Positions 44,228-55,516 of a stretch of DNA of 64,000 nt are shown piece by piece. The stretch is from assembly GCA_025617745.1 (NCBI GenBank), contig CM046864.1:23663152-23727151 (forward strand). Direction: 5' to 3'. A model generated the notes under the pieces. It ran no database searches. It saw nothing but the letters and a program-made list of their open reading frames with translations, and was not told where the DNA came from. The position numbers were made by a program, and so were the translations under genes. The stretch's first letter is position 1; each line of letters begins with the position of its first letter. The stretch comes from Heliocidaris erythrogramma (Eukaryota; Echinodermata; Echinoidea; Camarodonta; Echinometridae).

Positions 44228-44847
44228 TTAAAGGCCAAGTCCACCTCAATATCAAGTTGATTTGAATAAACAGAGTAAAATTAAACAAGCATAACAGTAA
44301 AAAATTCACTGAAATCGGATGTAAAATAAGAAAGTTATGGCATTTTGAAGTTTTGCATTATTTCATGAAACAGTGATGTGTATAACATAGGCGGTATGCA
44401 AATGAGTGAACCGATGATGTCATGCATTCACTTTTCCTTATGTATTTTATTATATGAAATATCATATATTATTTCCTTTTTTTTTGCTTCACTAATGTAA
44501 AACATTGTTTGACTCCATATGGAACATGTAAAATCATCATTATGGTAAGTTATTTTCATGCAAGGAAGGGATTCTTTATTATCACATCTATAAAAATTGA
44601 AATATTTGAAATATCATATAATAAAATACATAAGGAAAAGTAAGTGTGTGGTATAATCGGTTCACTCATTTGCATACCGCCCATGCTATGCATATCACTG
44701 TTTCATGAAATAATGCAAAACTTCACGTAAAATGCCATAACTTTCTTATTTTACATCCGATTTCAGTGAAATTTTTACTGTTATGCTTGTTTAATTTTAC
44801 TCTGTTTATTCACATCAACTTGATATTGAGGTGGACTTGGTCTTTAA
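44228..44847. mobile_element. 612-bp foldback MITE with ~240-bp arms and TTAA flanks
   Basis: TTAA at 44228-44231 and 44844-44847. Left arm AGGCCAAGTCCACCTCAATA onward (44232 to about 44470) is nearly identical to the inverse of the right arm (about 44605-44843), including AAATCGGATGTAAAATAAGA. A middle of about 130 bp separates them. TTAA duplication suggests a Kolobok- or piggyBac-type transposase acting in trans. Very close to a repeat I remember as abundant in sea urchins. Confidence 0.85.
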
Positions 44848-47584
44848 CGCCAAAACCACAAGCAGTGCGGCGTCTTCGGTCGTAGCTATCGACCAATTGG
44901 TCAGGATTAAATTTAAGTTTAGCAAACTTGTCAATGACTTCTCGATTCAACGACGATCTCTCCACTTGAAATCTCAGAACAACTGGCGTTTTTGTTCTGG
45001 GGGTCCATGTGAACCTTGGTCGTTGTTAGTGAGTCGTTAATTGTTTCGTTAACTTAAATTTTCGCTAAATTAAAGTTTCGAGACTGCATGAACGTGGCTT
45101 GTTATGATGCCCTTATTTATTCAATCATGGCAATGTCGAAATGAAAAGCGTCTTTAAAACATACCCACACGTATTAACAAACACAAGGACCTAGCACTAC
45201 CACACCTTCCCAGTTATTAAGATGAATACCGCATTTAATTTGGGGATGAGCATAAAAAATTATGTATGAATACTGTTGCAAAGATTGCACGAACACCCGA
45301 GTATTACAGAAGATGTGCCTACTACCATGACGCATTCGATGGTATGGAAGATATAATTATTTGAACAAGAGATGGTAGGTGAAAAATTCCTCTTAAATAT
45401 TTCGGAGAATAAGATATTACTTTGACAAATACAGAGACCTTATAGACCTCATTTTTATTATCTCCACATTTTTAAGTCATTATTTAAGAATAAAAAAGAT
45501 AAAGTTAGTAACACGTTGCATCCTGTCACTAATTTACCCCTTTCCCTCTCAATATCTGAAGACCCAAGCGATTTAACAAAGCGCGTGTCCATACATATTT
45601 TTGTGTCGCCTCGACAAACCGCTGATACCGTCTCCAAATTTCCCTGAAACACCACAACTTATTGTACAGGCGCTAACTATTGAGCAGTATTTTTTTAGTA
45701 GTAAAAGATCTATGCAAGGACAAAAATCTTGCTTTTGTCGTGAATCCAGATGGGGTATTGATTAAGAGAATATGGCCGCAAACCTGATTCTGCATTGCAT
45801 GAGAGTTGTCAAGAAAGAGGAGAGAAACGCCAGGAAGATATATATAAAAAAGGAGTCCACCTAAAATAGAGGGGCGTTCAGCTGATATGACACCCCCCCC
45901 CCCCCTTCATCTGATATGCGACTTTATAACAACGGATAAGTCACATATTCCACATGTTCTGAATGCCACAAAATACCCGTGTAGACACGACCTCCATAAC
46001 ATCAGCTCCACTGCGGTTTTATTTTTAGCCCCGAACTGCAATCACTGCGCCTCTGTGGGACGCCCGACCTAATGCTTTGCGCAGATCGCAGGCCCCGGTA
46101 TACGTTTCCCCTGATCGATTCAAAATTGCAGTAGGAATTAGGCAGTCGATAGGGCTTATTATTCATTTTGATGGCACGGCTTACAAAGAGTGAGTGTCCT
46201 AACACGTCATTGGCATAATGAGGTTTTGTTTAATTGATTTTCCACGATGCATGTCCACTGTAACGTAATAACATCGTCCGATCGGGGCCGTTAATGATCA
46301 TCAGGAAGGAATATGAGATGAGGAACCTACAGAAATCTACCGTCACAAGAGTCTACTGATACACTGAATGAAATGTCACAGCAATTGTGTAGTTATGTAG
46401 TTATGTAATTTCCAACAAAGTCTATTATGATAATACACTTAATATGAAGCATATGGACCATCTAACTAATTTTCATATAAGTTCGGTATTAAATAACTTT
46501 GAAAAGACAGGGTCTACATCCCCCCCCCCCCCCTCCTTTCAGAGAATTTTTAAAAGTTGCCCTCCCCTAACGCCAATGAATAATCGACCCACCACTGCAG
46601 CTATGGGCAATGTGGTCTTTCTAGAGAGCTGGCCAGTATGGCACGACTTGACATTATTTCGGCGTGATCAACCGTAAGCCCATTTCGCTTGGAAAAACAA
46701 CAACACAGTATTAACGACTGGATGTATAAAAAACGGGTATCGTTTATGCAATGACATAAAATGGCAGGAATATAATCTACTTCTCGAGTAAATGCACGTG
46801 GGTTTTAATGTACCTATGTTTTATATAAGTGACATTGTTAGCAAAAGGGACGACATGGGAGGTTAAAAGTCACATATGTCTAAATCCAGGAATAAAGAGA
46901 CTCATCAATGTTTCCTTGTTTTACCCTTTAGTATTGCTGCTTGTCAAATATTTCCATCAGCAAATGAACGCAGCAGACCCCGAGGTTAAATAAAAGTGTC
47001 TTGGGAATGTTGGCTTTTAGATATATTGAAATAAAGCATTTGATTGGCATTGACAGCACTTACCTGTCTTCACGAAATTAAAGACCGCATGCACAGCTTC
47101 CGGTACGATGATCAACACTTCTGTTCACTTGTAAGCAGTCCGCAAGTGATAAATCCCAACTATCGATTCGACAACCACCTGTAGATGATATGTGTGAAGA
47201 AGACATTATCAAGGAATATGTGCACAGCAAAGATATCGGGATGGTCAGTTTATGTCAATCTTTGTGATAGATAATTGTGCAATGGCGTAACGGCGCGGCG
47301 TCGAAAGTTTCGATCTGTTGTAGATGACGAGTATTAACCTTTCATGTACACGCTCTTGGTCATGAGTACGGACTGGCCCACGATGACATATACTACACAA
47401 CCCGGCAATGTACCTAATCAACAACTTCTTCAGACTGCCCAAAAATACATATTAAAAAAAAAAAAAATTACATGTACAAAAAAAAACCCTCACCGAACTG
47501 TATTTTCCTCCTGTCAACTGGTCACCCTTTATGGACACAACTTATAGACACTTCTTCTAAAGGAGCCAAATTTTGAACGTTTAA
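44848..47584. other. no gene recognised; GC-richer blocks
   Basis: Unique DNA with balanced-composition blocks (44.86-45.04, 45.51-45.66, 46.0-46.32 kb) and C runs at about 45892-45905 and 46519-46533. No exon supported. Confidence 0.4.
46000..46320. promoter_or_regulatory. possible conserved noncoding/regulatory block
   Basis: A 320-bp repeat-free block with higher G+C than its surroundings, including homeodomain-like TTTAATTGATTTTCC and GATCATC words. Nothing proves function; selected on composition and lack of coding signal only. Confidence 0.2.
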
Positions 47585-47760
47585 TAATTAATAATAATAG
47601 TTGTTTCTTATATAGCGCCTTATCTGTTACAGAGTAACCGACCAAAGCGCTTACAGCTTACAATTGCCATATAATGAATCGTTGCAGTTCGAAGTCAAAA
47701 TGCTGAGAGCTCACAGGTTTTTAGGCGGCTGAGAATGATTTTTTTTTTCACCGCATGCTT
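47585..47760 (-). repeat. LINE/SINE 3' tail
   Basis: On the minus strand: GTAAGCGCTTTGGTCGGTTA, AAGGCGCTATATAAGAAACA and a TATTATTATTAAT tail at the low-coordinate end. The same layout appears at 9.2-9.3 and 50.76 kb. Confidence 0.55.
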
Positions 47761-49344
47761 TGTCAACTCATATTCATGCCACAACACAGCAAAACATAAA
47801 CTTTGACCTCATCACATAAATCGTTTATTGAAAAATAACCCTTCGTAAATCCACATGACTGACTAGAAGTAATACATGGTTACCGTCAAAAAGAAATTTA
47901 GAAATGTGACGTTATCAAAGAACGTACACGAAAAAAATGCCACGTTCTAAAATAGAAGGCAAGAATGTGACCTTTAATACTGCAGTCACGGCAGGGCCTG
48001 GAACGAGTTGGTGTTTAGCCTATAGAGGGTCGGTCCCACATCACCGATAACTACTGTGATAATAGTGCTTTAACACTTTTGTCAGTTATAAGTTATAAGT
48101 TATAAGAAACAAGTATTAGGATTATCATTTTATTAGCTGCATTATTATTATTATTGTTATTATTACCATCATTATTATTATTAATAGTAGTATTAGTAAT
48201 ATAAGTATTTATCCTTATTGTTATTATTAACATTATTATTACTATTATTATTCTTGGTCACCCGACTTATGCTCATGAGCCTTTCAGCGCAAACGTCCTT
48301 GCATCTTTTCTTTTTTTTTTAAATAATCTTCTGGAGACCAGTTTGGTAGTTATGGTTATTGGTGTATCGCTATCGATGAACTGGGACCGGCCCCTAACAT
48401 ACCTTATCATGTGACAGGAATGACGCATCAACCATTGTAAATAAGTTGACAAGCTGCGATACAGATGTATCTAATTAACTAATTAAACAACCCAGTCTAT
48501 TAGTAAAAATGACGTTTGTATAATTGTTATCAGCCATACAGTGGTTCCTTTGGGGTTTTTTTTCAAATTTTGTTTTGATGTGGTTTTCGGAGGTTACTTT
48601 CCACCATGGTAGTATCATAATTATTACATATTAAGAATATTGTTACTATTAAAAGGAAACCCGCAATATGTATTGATCGCAATATAGCACATTTTTAAAA
48701 ACAAAGTTGTATATAATACTGCTGAAATCTTGTTACCTTATAATGGCGAATTATTCAAAATTAGTCCGCTCCTGAATTCCGATTACTATTAAAGATTATT
48801 CATTGAAAACAGGCAAGCGTCAGTGTGTTTAGAAATGGACTAGTCATGATGTTGCAGTAGCTATAAGAGGGAAACAGATTGTGCAAGGCTGCATACAAGT
48901 TTTACAATAGTCCACGGCAAATGAATAGTGACATGAGTCTCTTAACAAGCAAATTCACCCTTTTTTGTGGATGTAGGTCCTCTTATCAAACCTCGCTGGT
49001 GTGTAGCGTAGTTTGATAATAAGAAAACGAACGGCCTTTGGTAACTCTAGACAATGATGTGACAATCACGTGATAATGAGACTTCGATCAATTAGTAACA
49101 CCGAATGAAATAGCAAGCTAGTGCAACGCCAATCGGATGATTTTCCTTAGCCTCTTAATATCGACTGTTGTCCCCCCGGGAGTTCACAAATTAATACACA
49201 TTGGCTAATTCGAATTGTTCTATACAGTCTGATGTAGCGAGCTGCAATCGCCAGTGATGTGTATAATAAGAGTTAGACGCAGAACTTTTTAGAAAAAAAA
49301 AATATATGAGTATGCACAAGCTAAACTCTTTCGATGGCGAGCCC
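47761..49344. other. no gene recognised
   Basis: AT-rich with (TTA)n at about 48145-48255 and a small TTATAAG triplet near 48087-48107. A repeat-free block with several ATTA/TAAT words at 48985-49265 is a weak regulatory candidate. Confidence 0.4.
48985..49265. promoter_or_regulatory. possible conserved noncoding/regulatory block
   Basis: Repeat-free, moderate G+C, with CAATCACGTGATAATGAG (an E-box CACGTG beside a homeodomain-like core) and GATCAATTAG. Function is inferred from composition and motifs only. Confidence 0.2.
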
Positions 49345-49481
49345 TCCCCCCCCCCCCCAAAAAAAAAAATAAATAAATAAAAAATAAATAAATAAATAAA
49401 TAAATAAATAAATACAATAAAGATAAATAAAGAAAAAAATACAATAAAAATAATAGAATAATAATAATGTTAATAAAAATG

Positions 49482-49525
<44 letters not shown>
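49344..49525. repeat. poly-C, (AAAT)n and (AAT)n tract
   Basis: C run at about 49346-49359, A-rich (AAAT)n to about 49450 and (AAT)n at 49484-49517. Confidence 0.9.
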
Positions 49526-49529
<4 letters not shown>

Positions 49530-50039
49530 CTAATAATAAAATAGAAATGTCAAAATAAAAATAGATAACTATATACAATAAATAATTGAATAAAGAATTA
49601 TGAGTCGTGACTACAATTTCATAGTTGAACTATAGAAATAATATGTGTGTAAATAGTATAGCGTTTATAGCTAATATTTCTTCAAACGCGAACAGGAAAT
49701 GAGCTATATAATGTTGGTTGCATTGCTTTGAACACACACAAACATTGCTCTAATAAACATGTTGGAACAATTCATGAAGAGAGCCACAAATCACGGGGTT
49801 TACTCTAAAAGTACCGACATACCAATTCATTTATTCAGGAACGCATTCTATTATTGTCCTGATCAAATGTGCTTTGTTGTTGTTGTTGATGATATTCTTT
49901 TTGCAGGGGGGGGGGGGCGGGGGATGTTCTATTGTTGCAATATCTCTGTGCATTTTCTTTTCGTTTTAAGGGCCTTAAACTCCAGTCACATCGTCCACAC
50001 CAACCTAAAGAAATTTGTTATCAGTAACAAGTGCCACAT

Positions 50040-50150
50040 GTCTATGACAAGTTTGCTCTCAACCAATCAGATGCAAGGATTTCAGTAGCTTATAACAACT
50101 ATCGTAACTTGTTATTGATAACAAGTTTATGAAATTGGGCCCTAGAGTGG
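50040..50150 (+). repeat. dispersed repeat with TAACAAG palindrome (copy 1)
   Basis: ATGACAAGTTTGCTCTCAAC, CAATCAGATGCAAGGATTTC, AGTAGCTTATAACA and ACTTGTTATTGATAACAAGT, ending in GGGCCC. About 85 percent identical by eye to the copy at 52.93 kb. Confidence 0.65.
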
Positions 50151-50579
50151 ATCATCGTCGGTGTGGACGGTGTCTGAGTTATTACAGACAGACGCCTTAA
50201 TTACTTAGCTTTTTAGATATTTGGTGTCAGTTTCACAAGTCTCTGTCAAAAATACTTCTTCATCACAAAGATGATTCCCAAGCCCCATTTTTGATTTGTC
50301 TGAATCTCAATACTTTGTCAGATTTCGTATCACCTTTCTTTACAAAAACAGCTCAAATACATCGGTATTTACATGAGATATAGATGTTAAAATGCAGACT
50401 ATTCTGTTCATATGATTGAGGCCAAGTCAATTTGCATACAAATAGGAATCGAAATTTGATGCTGACACCTGCGATCTTCTAACACCATGCAGATAATTGT
50501 AATTCAGAAAAGACATTTTCATATTTGTCAGACAGTGGAAACAAATCTTCACAAACTAAGCATGAAATGAATAAGACTA

Positions 50580-51464
50580 GGGTAAACTGGGGGAATATGG
50601 AGCCCTTAAGCACAAAATGATAGTTTTGAACATGTAACAAACATTCTTTTCACTTCTCTCTTTTACTGGTGGAAGAACTATTTATTGCCGACATAAAATC
50701 ACTAAAGTATGGAGCCCATAAACAATCTATACTGAAATTTGATTATGCTCGTAATTGGTATAATAATAATAATAATAATACCTGGCATTTATAACGCGCC
50801 TTTCCCAAAGTGGCCCAAAGCGCTAGATATATATTATTACCCCGGTCATTGGATTCTGGCACGCCCGCACACAATTAACAATTAATTTTTTTAACAAGTG
50901 AAAGTTCTCTTCAAACTATAAATTATACATCATGAAATGATTATAACTACACAACAGAACAATACTGCACTAGCCATCAACAGTCTGTGCATGTACACAT
51001 TGATAACACTATATCCATTGTATAGAATGCTGCATGTTTACAAGGGGCTCCATATTACCCCAAAGATATTGTGGCTATGTAAATGGATTGTACAGGCCAT
51101 TCACTCAACCATGATCAATACACATGCACTCAGCACCAGTATACAACCCACATTATGCACTTATTATGATACAATCAAGATATGATTACGCAAAGTAGGT
51201 TTACAACAGCAATCTTTACATTTTCGGGCTTATAAGGAGCCAAAAAATGGCACGAAAATCGCTTACCTTTCTCCAATATGTTGGATTTTGTTGTGGATAT
51301 CCGAGACCTACCAGCTAACTTCGTGTTTACAGAGTGGCAGTGGGTGCAACAGGTCACATAACAGGCATTTAAACCACAGAGGGGGGCTATAACACTTTTC
51401 TACAGGCAGATTTCTATGCATGGCTCCATATTACCCCGAGGCTCCATTTTCCCCCGGTTTACCC
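50580..51464. mobile_element. 885-bp inverted-repeat element with GGGTAAACTGGGGG ends
   Basis: GGGTAAACTGGGGGAATATG (50580) and the inverse of CCCCCGGTTTACCC (51464) are the ends, each next to TA (50578-50579, 51465-51466). The phrase TATGGAGCC or its inverse GGCTCCATATTACCCC recurs inside at about 50595, 50708, 51045 and 51422. A LINE/SINE tail is inserted at about 50760. No transposase. Confidence 0.65.
50760..50885 (-). repeat. LINE/SINE 3' tail inserted in the 50.6-51.5 kb element
   Basis: On the minus strand: GCGCTTTGGGCCACTTTGGG, AAAGGCGCGTTATAAATGCC and a (ATT)n tail. Same family type as 47.6 kb. Confidence 0.55.
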
Positions 51465-52515
51465 TACATTTGATGATTTGAGATCTCCATTACTAAACAG
51501 ATGCAATAATAAGTTGCTATTCATTTTTTTTTTTTTTTTTTTTTTGTCGGGGGTCAAAGCTATCTAGATATGCAAACAATAATGATGCAGACATTAATCT
51601 TACATTCAATTCATATTATTTGATCGCCTTATCGAAAAGCTTGCTGTTATGCATCTTCCCAGAAACGTGTTTATGATATCATTTTCTCGTGTCATTTCTT
51701 GAAATAGAAACTTAAGCATTGCGCAGTTGATAATGATCGTCGAATTTCAATGGCCTAAATGTATATAACGCCATATGACCCTAATAAAATGATGCACATG
51801 TATTTACATAATTAAAGTTACTGGCATTAAATTCATCATCTGCAGTCGTATTAAAAAAAAAAAAAAAAATTCAGATAAATCCTATATCCTCCTCGTTGCA
51901 ACCTTATTATGTATAATAATTATATGTTTGTTTTGATATCTTAAATTAAAAATAATCCATTCAAGCACATGTTGAATAAGATTTAACGGTATTAAAGTCA
52001 AATGATATTCGTTCAAACAAAAGCAAATTATGTTGCAAGGAATAAAACGAGCGTTGTGTCCAATCATTTATTCAGATTTCTAACTGTGGCTTCTACTGCC
52101 TTTAAGTAGTAACTTCCACCTCTATGCTTTAAGCATGCCTGCAGTTGAGTACACATATATTCACACATATGTGGCGTCGTGAATTCCTTTGTGGCATTCG
52201 TTTTATGGTCAGGAAGTCGTCTCTTAGTTTCATTTTCATATCATGGTGATGATTCAGGCATATCTTTCTCTTTTTTTTCTTCCGGGATAAATCGATATGA
52301 CGCTTATTTATCTTCATCGTGTGGGAGCTTGTATTGACTCTAGATTTTATGATTTGACTCTATGTGCATGGTCATCTAAATCGAAACACAATCTATCCAT
52401 TCACCACCCAGGCATTCGAGACCTTATGTGCTTTTTTTATAGCCATTTCAAGAAACTAAATGACGAGATGTGAATTAACACTTGTTGTGTTCCCGTACCT
52501 AGATCTTTGCGAATA
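51465..52515. other. no gene recognised
   Basis: Poly-T of about 24 bases at 51523-51545 and poly-A at about 51853-51869 in otherwise AT-rich DNA. Confidence 0.45.
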
Positions 52516-52712
52516 AGCCAGTTCGTAATTATTACTGATCCTGAAATGACACTTATTGTTTTTTTAATAGGGCATGCGCATTTTTGGGGGGGGTGGACGC
52601 TCCAATTGTTAAGTAAAATCATCTGTGCGCGCATCGTGGTGCTTATAGAATGACAGCATATTATAAAGGTCAATTTATCCGCACATGCGCAGATTGTAAT
52701 TACGAACTGGTT
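52516..52712. mobile_element. 197-bp AGCCAGTTCGTAAT MITE, copy 1
   Basis: Left end AGCCAGTTCGTAATTA and inverted right end TAATTACGAACTGGTT. GAATA stands on both sides (52511-52515, 52713-52717). A G run (about 52585-52593) and GCATGCGCA/TGCGCGCAT words lie inside. Same length as the copy at 58.08 kb. Confidence 0.75.
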
Positions 52713-52925
52713 GAATATGCTATTCATTTGTCATTTACATAATTATGTACATACAGATAAGACAGGCCGATTTAAGTTTTCCTTAAACTATGAAGAAAGT
52801 CTCGACAAAGAGAGATATAGATACGTTTAAATTATCTCACGTGATCACTCATTCTTGCGAGGAATGGATGAGATTCATCATTTATCATTCCAGGGTTAAA
52901 GACTAATGATTGCCTTGGTGTTTTA

Positions 52926-53032
52926 ATGACAAATTTGCTCTCACCCAATCAGATGCAAGGATTTCAGTAGCTTATAACAGTTATTGCAACTTGTCATTGA
53001 TGACAAGTTTTGTGAAACAGGCTCCAGAGTAG
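52926..53032 (+). repeat. dispersed repeat with TGACAAG palindrome (copy 2)
   Basis: Shares CCAATCAGATGCAAGGATTT and AGTAGCTTATAACAG with the 50.04 kb copy and ends ACTTGTCATTGATGACAAGT, TTTTGTGAAACAGGCTCCAG. Probably one end of a larger inverted-repeat family. Confidence 0.65.
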
Positions 53033-53253
53033 CAAGTTTATAACATTGACCTTAATGTGTACATGAGTAGTTTAGTTAGAAAGACATTTTTTGTTAACAT
53101 TTCCTAGTCATATCAGTTTCATTTCATCCCATCAACTTGAAACTTGTTTAAGAGTCTCCTTAAACTCTTGACAAATATGATAGCATCGTTTTATTTAGAA
53201 ATATGAAGATGCGGAGCTAGATATGTCGTTCTATTCCCCCTACAATATCATCG

Positions 53254-53538
53254 ATGCTGTTTGCATGTACTAAACACTCGACGGGGTTAGCTAAGGTGCC
53301 CTGTATGACACCTCTTGGTAGAAGAGACGGTATTTACGGGTGTAAGTGGTGCGTGAAGTACCCGGTACCCCAGCGGGACAAGAGCATCAGACAACACTCC
53401 AAAAGCGCCACTCAAAAAGAGTTTCATATTTACCGACGACGTACCGTTAAAGGTGCAATTGTACATTTCAAGGAAACAGCCAAAAGGGACGTTGAAATGT
53501 TTATTAATATATTTTGCAAGAAAATCATATCCTCGTAA
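53254..53538 (+). CDS. small ORF with a CxxC...H zinc-finger-like pattern, hypothetical
   Basis: A 94-codon ATG frame with balanced codon use in a region poor in simple repeats. Residues 28-58 read YGCKWCVKYPVPQ...SIRQHSKSATQKEFH: Cys30-x2-Cys33, then His48 and His58, the layout of a BED/hAT-like or C2H2 finger. Basic residues follow. No promoter, splice sites or relatives recognised. It may be a piece of an old DNA transposon, a small gene, or a chance frame. Confidence 0.3.
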   Translation: MLFACTKHSTGLAKVPCMTPLGRRDGIYGCKWCVKYPVPQRDKSIRQHSKSATQKEFHIYRRRTVKGAIVHFKETAKRDVEMFINIFCKKIISS

Positions 53539-53659
53539 TTAACATTTTACATGTCCAAGGCTCAGTATCCAAGATAACAATAATGTTGATCAACTTTGAG
53601 CCAGACAAAATCATATATTATTATTACTATTATTAATAACAAGAGTTACGAGAATGTCA

Positions 53660-53810
53660 TATTGGCCAGTATTCTAAACTCTATTCTAAACCATAGTTTA
53701 ATTAAAACCGACTTAGATCGCAAGTCCAGTCTAAATGTGTGTACAAAGTTAAACCACACTTTGTAGACTGGAGTTTAAGTTAAACCGGGATTTTAGAATA
53801 CGGGCCAATA
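53660..53810. repeat. 151-bp hairpin MITE
   Basis: TATTGGCCAGTATTCTAAA at the left and TTTAGAATACGGGCCAATA at the right are inverted with one mismatch. Inside, GTTTAA/TTAAAC words and AGTCCAGTCTA/TAGACTGGAGT continue the fold. A common compact element type in echinoids as far as I recall. Confidence 0.7.
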
Positions 53811-55075
53811 ACCTTTGTCCTTTCAGCCAATTTTGGGTTGATTTAGAACAAGATCTAATAGTTAAGAATACGGTAGCTTGTCGAAATTCCTTTGGAACTT
53901 AAGAAACTTTATAAATGCATTAGTCCATTTATGTTCAGTGAACATGGTGAATGTTGAGCTAAATATAATGTAAATGCATGAAAACATGAATGCATACATC
54001 AAAATGGGCATGTTGATCTGCCTTTTATCGTACGATTGTAGCGAAGTGAACCGTAAAGCACCGTTTTAAATCATCGATTATGTTTTGGCAAATTTATTCA
54101 GGCTCTTTGACGAAATGATGACATCACTTTAATTAACAACCACCAAAATAATATCGACGCCTGCTGATATCCATTGGTACGGTAGATTACACGCCATGCA
54201 CAAAATCGTGCCGCACTTTAAGTAGCTTCAGTGACAATGGCAGGGGATTTTTTTAATGCATCTTTTTAATCAAGAAAAACACTAAGCAAAACGTACGATT
54301 AAAAAGCTTGTTGCTGACATGGCTTCAGTGGGTTTTTTTTTGTTTTTTTGTCTTTTTTTGTTTTGTTTTTTTGTTTCGCAAAAGAGAAACTAATCATGTA
54401 AAGTGGCCTTTTGTCTACCTGAAAATAAAAATGAATGCAAAAAAACAACACAAAAGCTATGAACAAATGGCTTTTTCAAGGTCCATCATTGTCTCTTGAT
54501 TACAGAATTCAATTTACAGGAAAGGAGTGAAAGTCAACCTTTAGTATTTGTTTGCTTGTTTGTCTGTTTAGTGTTTTGTTGTTGTTGTTGTTTTGGATTA
54601 AACTATACATGTACATCATTATCATTTTTTGTTATTGTTGTTCAATATACGGTAACGCAATATTTATCCCAATGGCATGTCCACTTAATTTAAGTTTCTA
54701 ATAAAACTACAGATATATCAGATTCCTGTCGCAATTTATTCGGGTTTTATCAAGCTATGGCTATTTTTGTAAATACAATTTGAAAAGAAAATCTCAATGA
54801 AAGCTGTCAAAATTTCTGGAGATATTTTAAAGGTTATATTATGATGTTTATTGGCGCAGAGCTTGTCTCAATGCCTATTATCCTCGAATGACGCAACATT
54901 ATTGCAATTTTTTACAAAGGCATATTTGTGTAAGTCATTTGGCGGCATCGTCATTTTGAATTTCATTTCAAACCTTTTCTCTAAGATTTATTCGTTAGAT
55001 GAAATTACCCCCTCTGTTCCTCCCGGTGCCCCATATACTATATCGATAGTTACATTAATCAATTGACATGCCGTA
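53811..55075. other. no gene recognised
   Basis: AT-rich with T- and GTT-rich runs near 54330-54380 and 54575-54595. Confidence 0.45.
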
Positions 55076-55079
55076 CTCG

Positions 55080-55460
55080 CCCACCCTTCAAACGCCAAAC
55101 AAGCGAAATTGTGAATGCTCGATTTAAGAATCAATCGTTCGGAAAGACAAAGACATCGTCTAAGGTTCCAAAACGTTTCCGCTGGCTATTTATTTAACTG
55201 GCATGACCATTCCCGGTTCCCCTTGTCCGTCCATCGGCCTTATCGACAGCCCCATTGACAAATGTCGGAGTGGTGATTTGGGTAATTAAGGCGGCGATAT
55301 TCAAGCCAATTTGGGCGGAAAATGATCGCGTGATGACCCTCTTCGAAGAAGGATGGTTAAGAAGAGGGTAAGTGGAGATAAAACAGCAATCGAATTGGTG
55401 AAGAGAAAATCGAAGTTAATTCGATTCATTGCGCGATGTGTATTCCTGTCTTCTTCCTTC
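55080..55460. promoter_or_regulatory. strongest candidate conserved noncoding/regulatory block
   Basis: A 380-bp block with no repeats, moderate G+C and no long frame. It contains GGTAATTAAGG (homeodomain core), GCCTTATCGACAGC, GGCGGAAAATGATCGCGTGA and GAATTGGTGAAGAGAAAATC. It looks like ancient unique sequence beside much decayed transposon DNA. Function is inferred, not shown. Confidence 0.25.
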
Positions 55461-55516
55461 CTATAATGTGACGTCCTTTGGGGGTATTTGTAAATTAATC
55501 TTATTTCATATTGACG

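Noticed and set aside
3184..49520. CRISPR-like arrays among the tandem repeats
   Set aside because: Repeats are microsatellites or minisatellites without regular unique spacers, in eukaryotic-looking DNA.
49759..50088. 109-codon plus frame
   Set aside because: Crosses a poly-G run and a dispersed repeat; no protein features.
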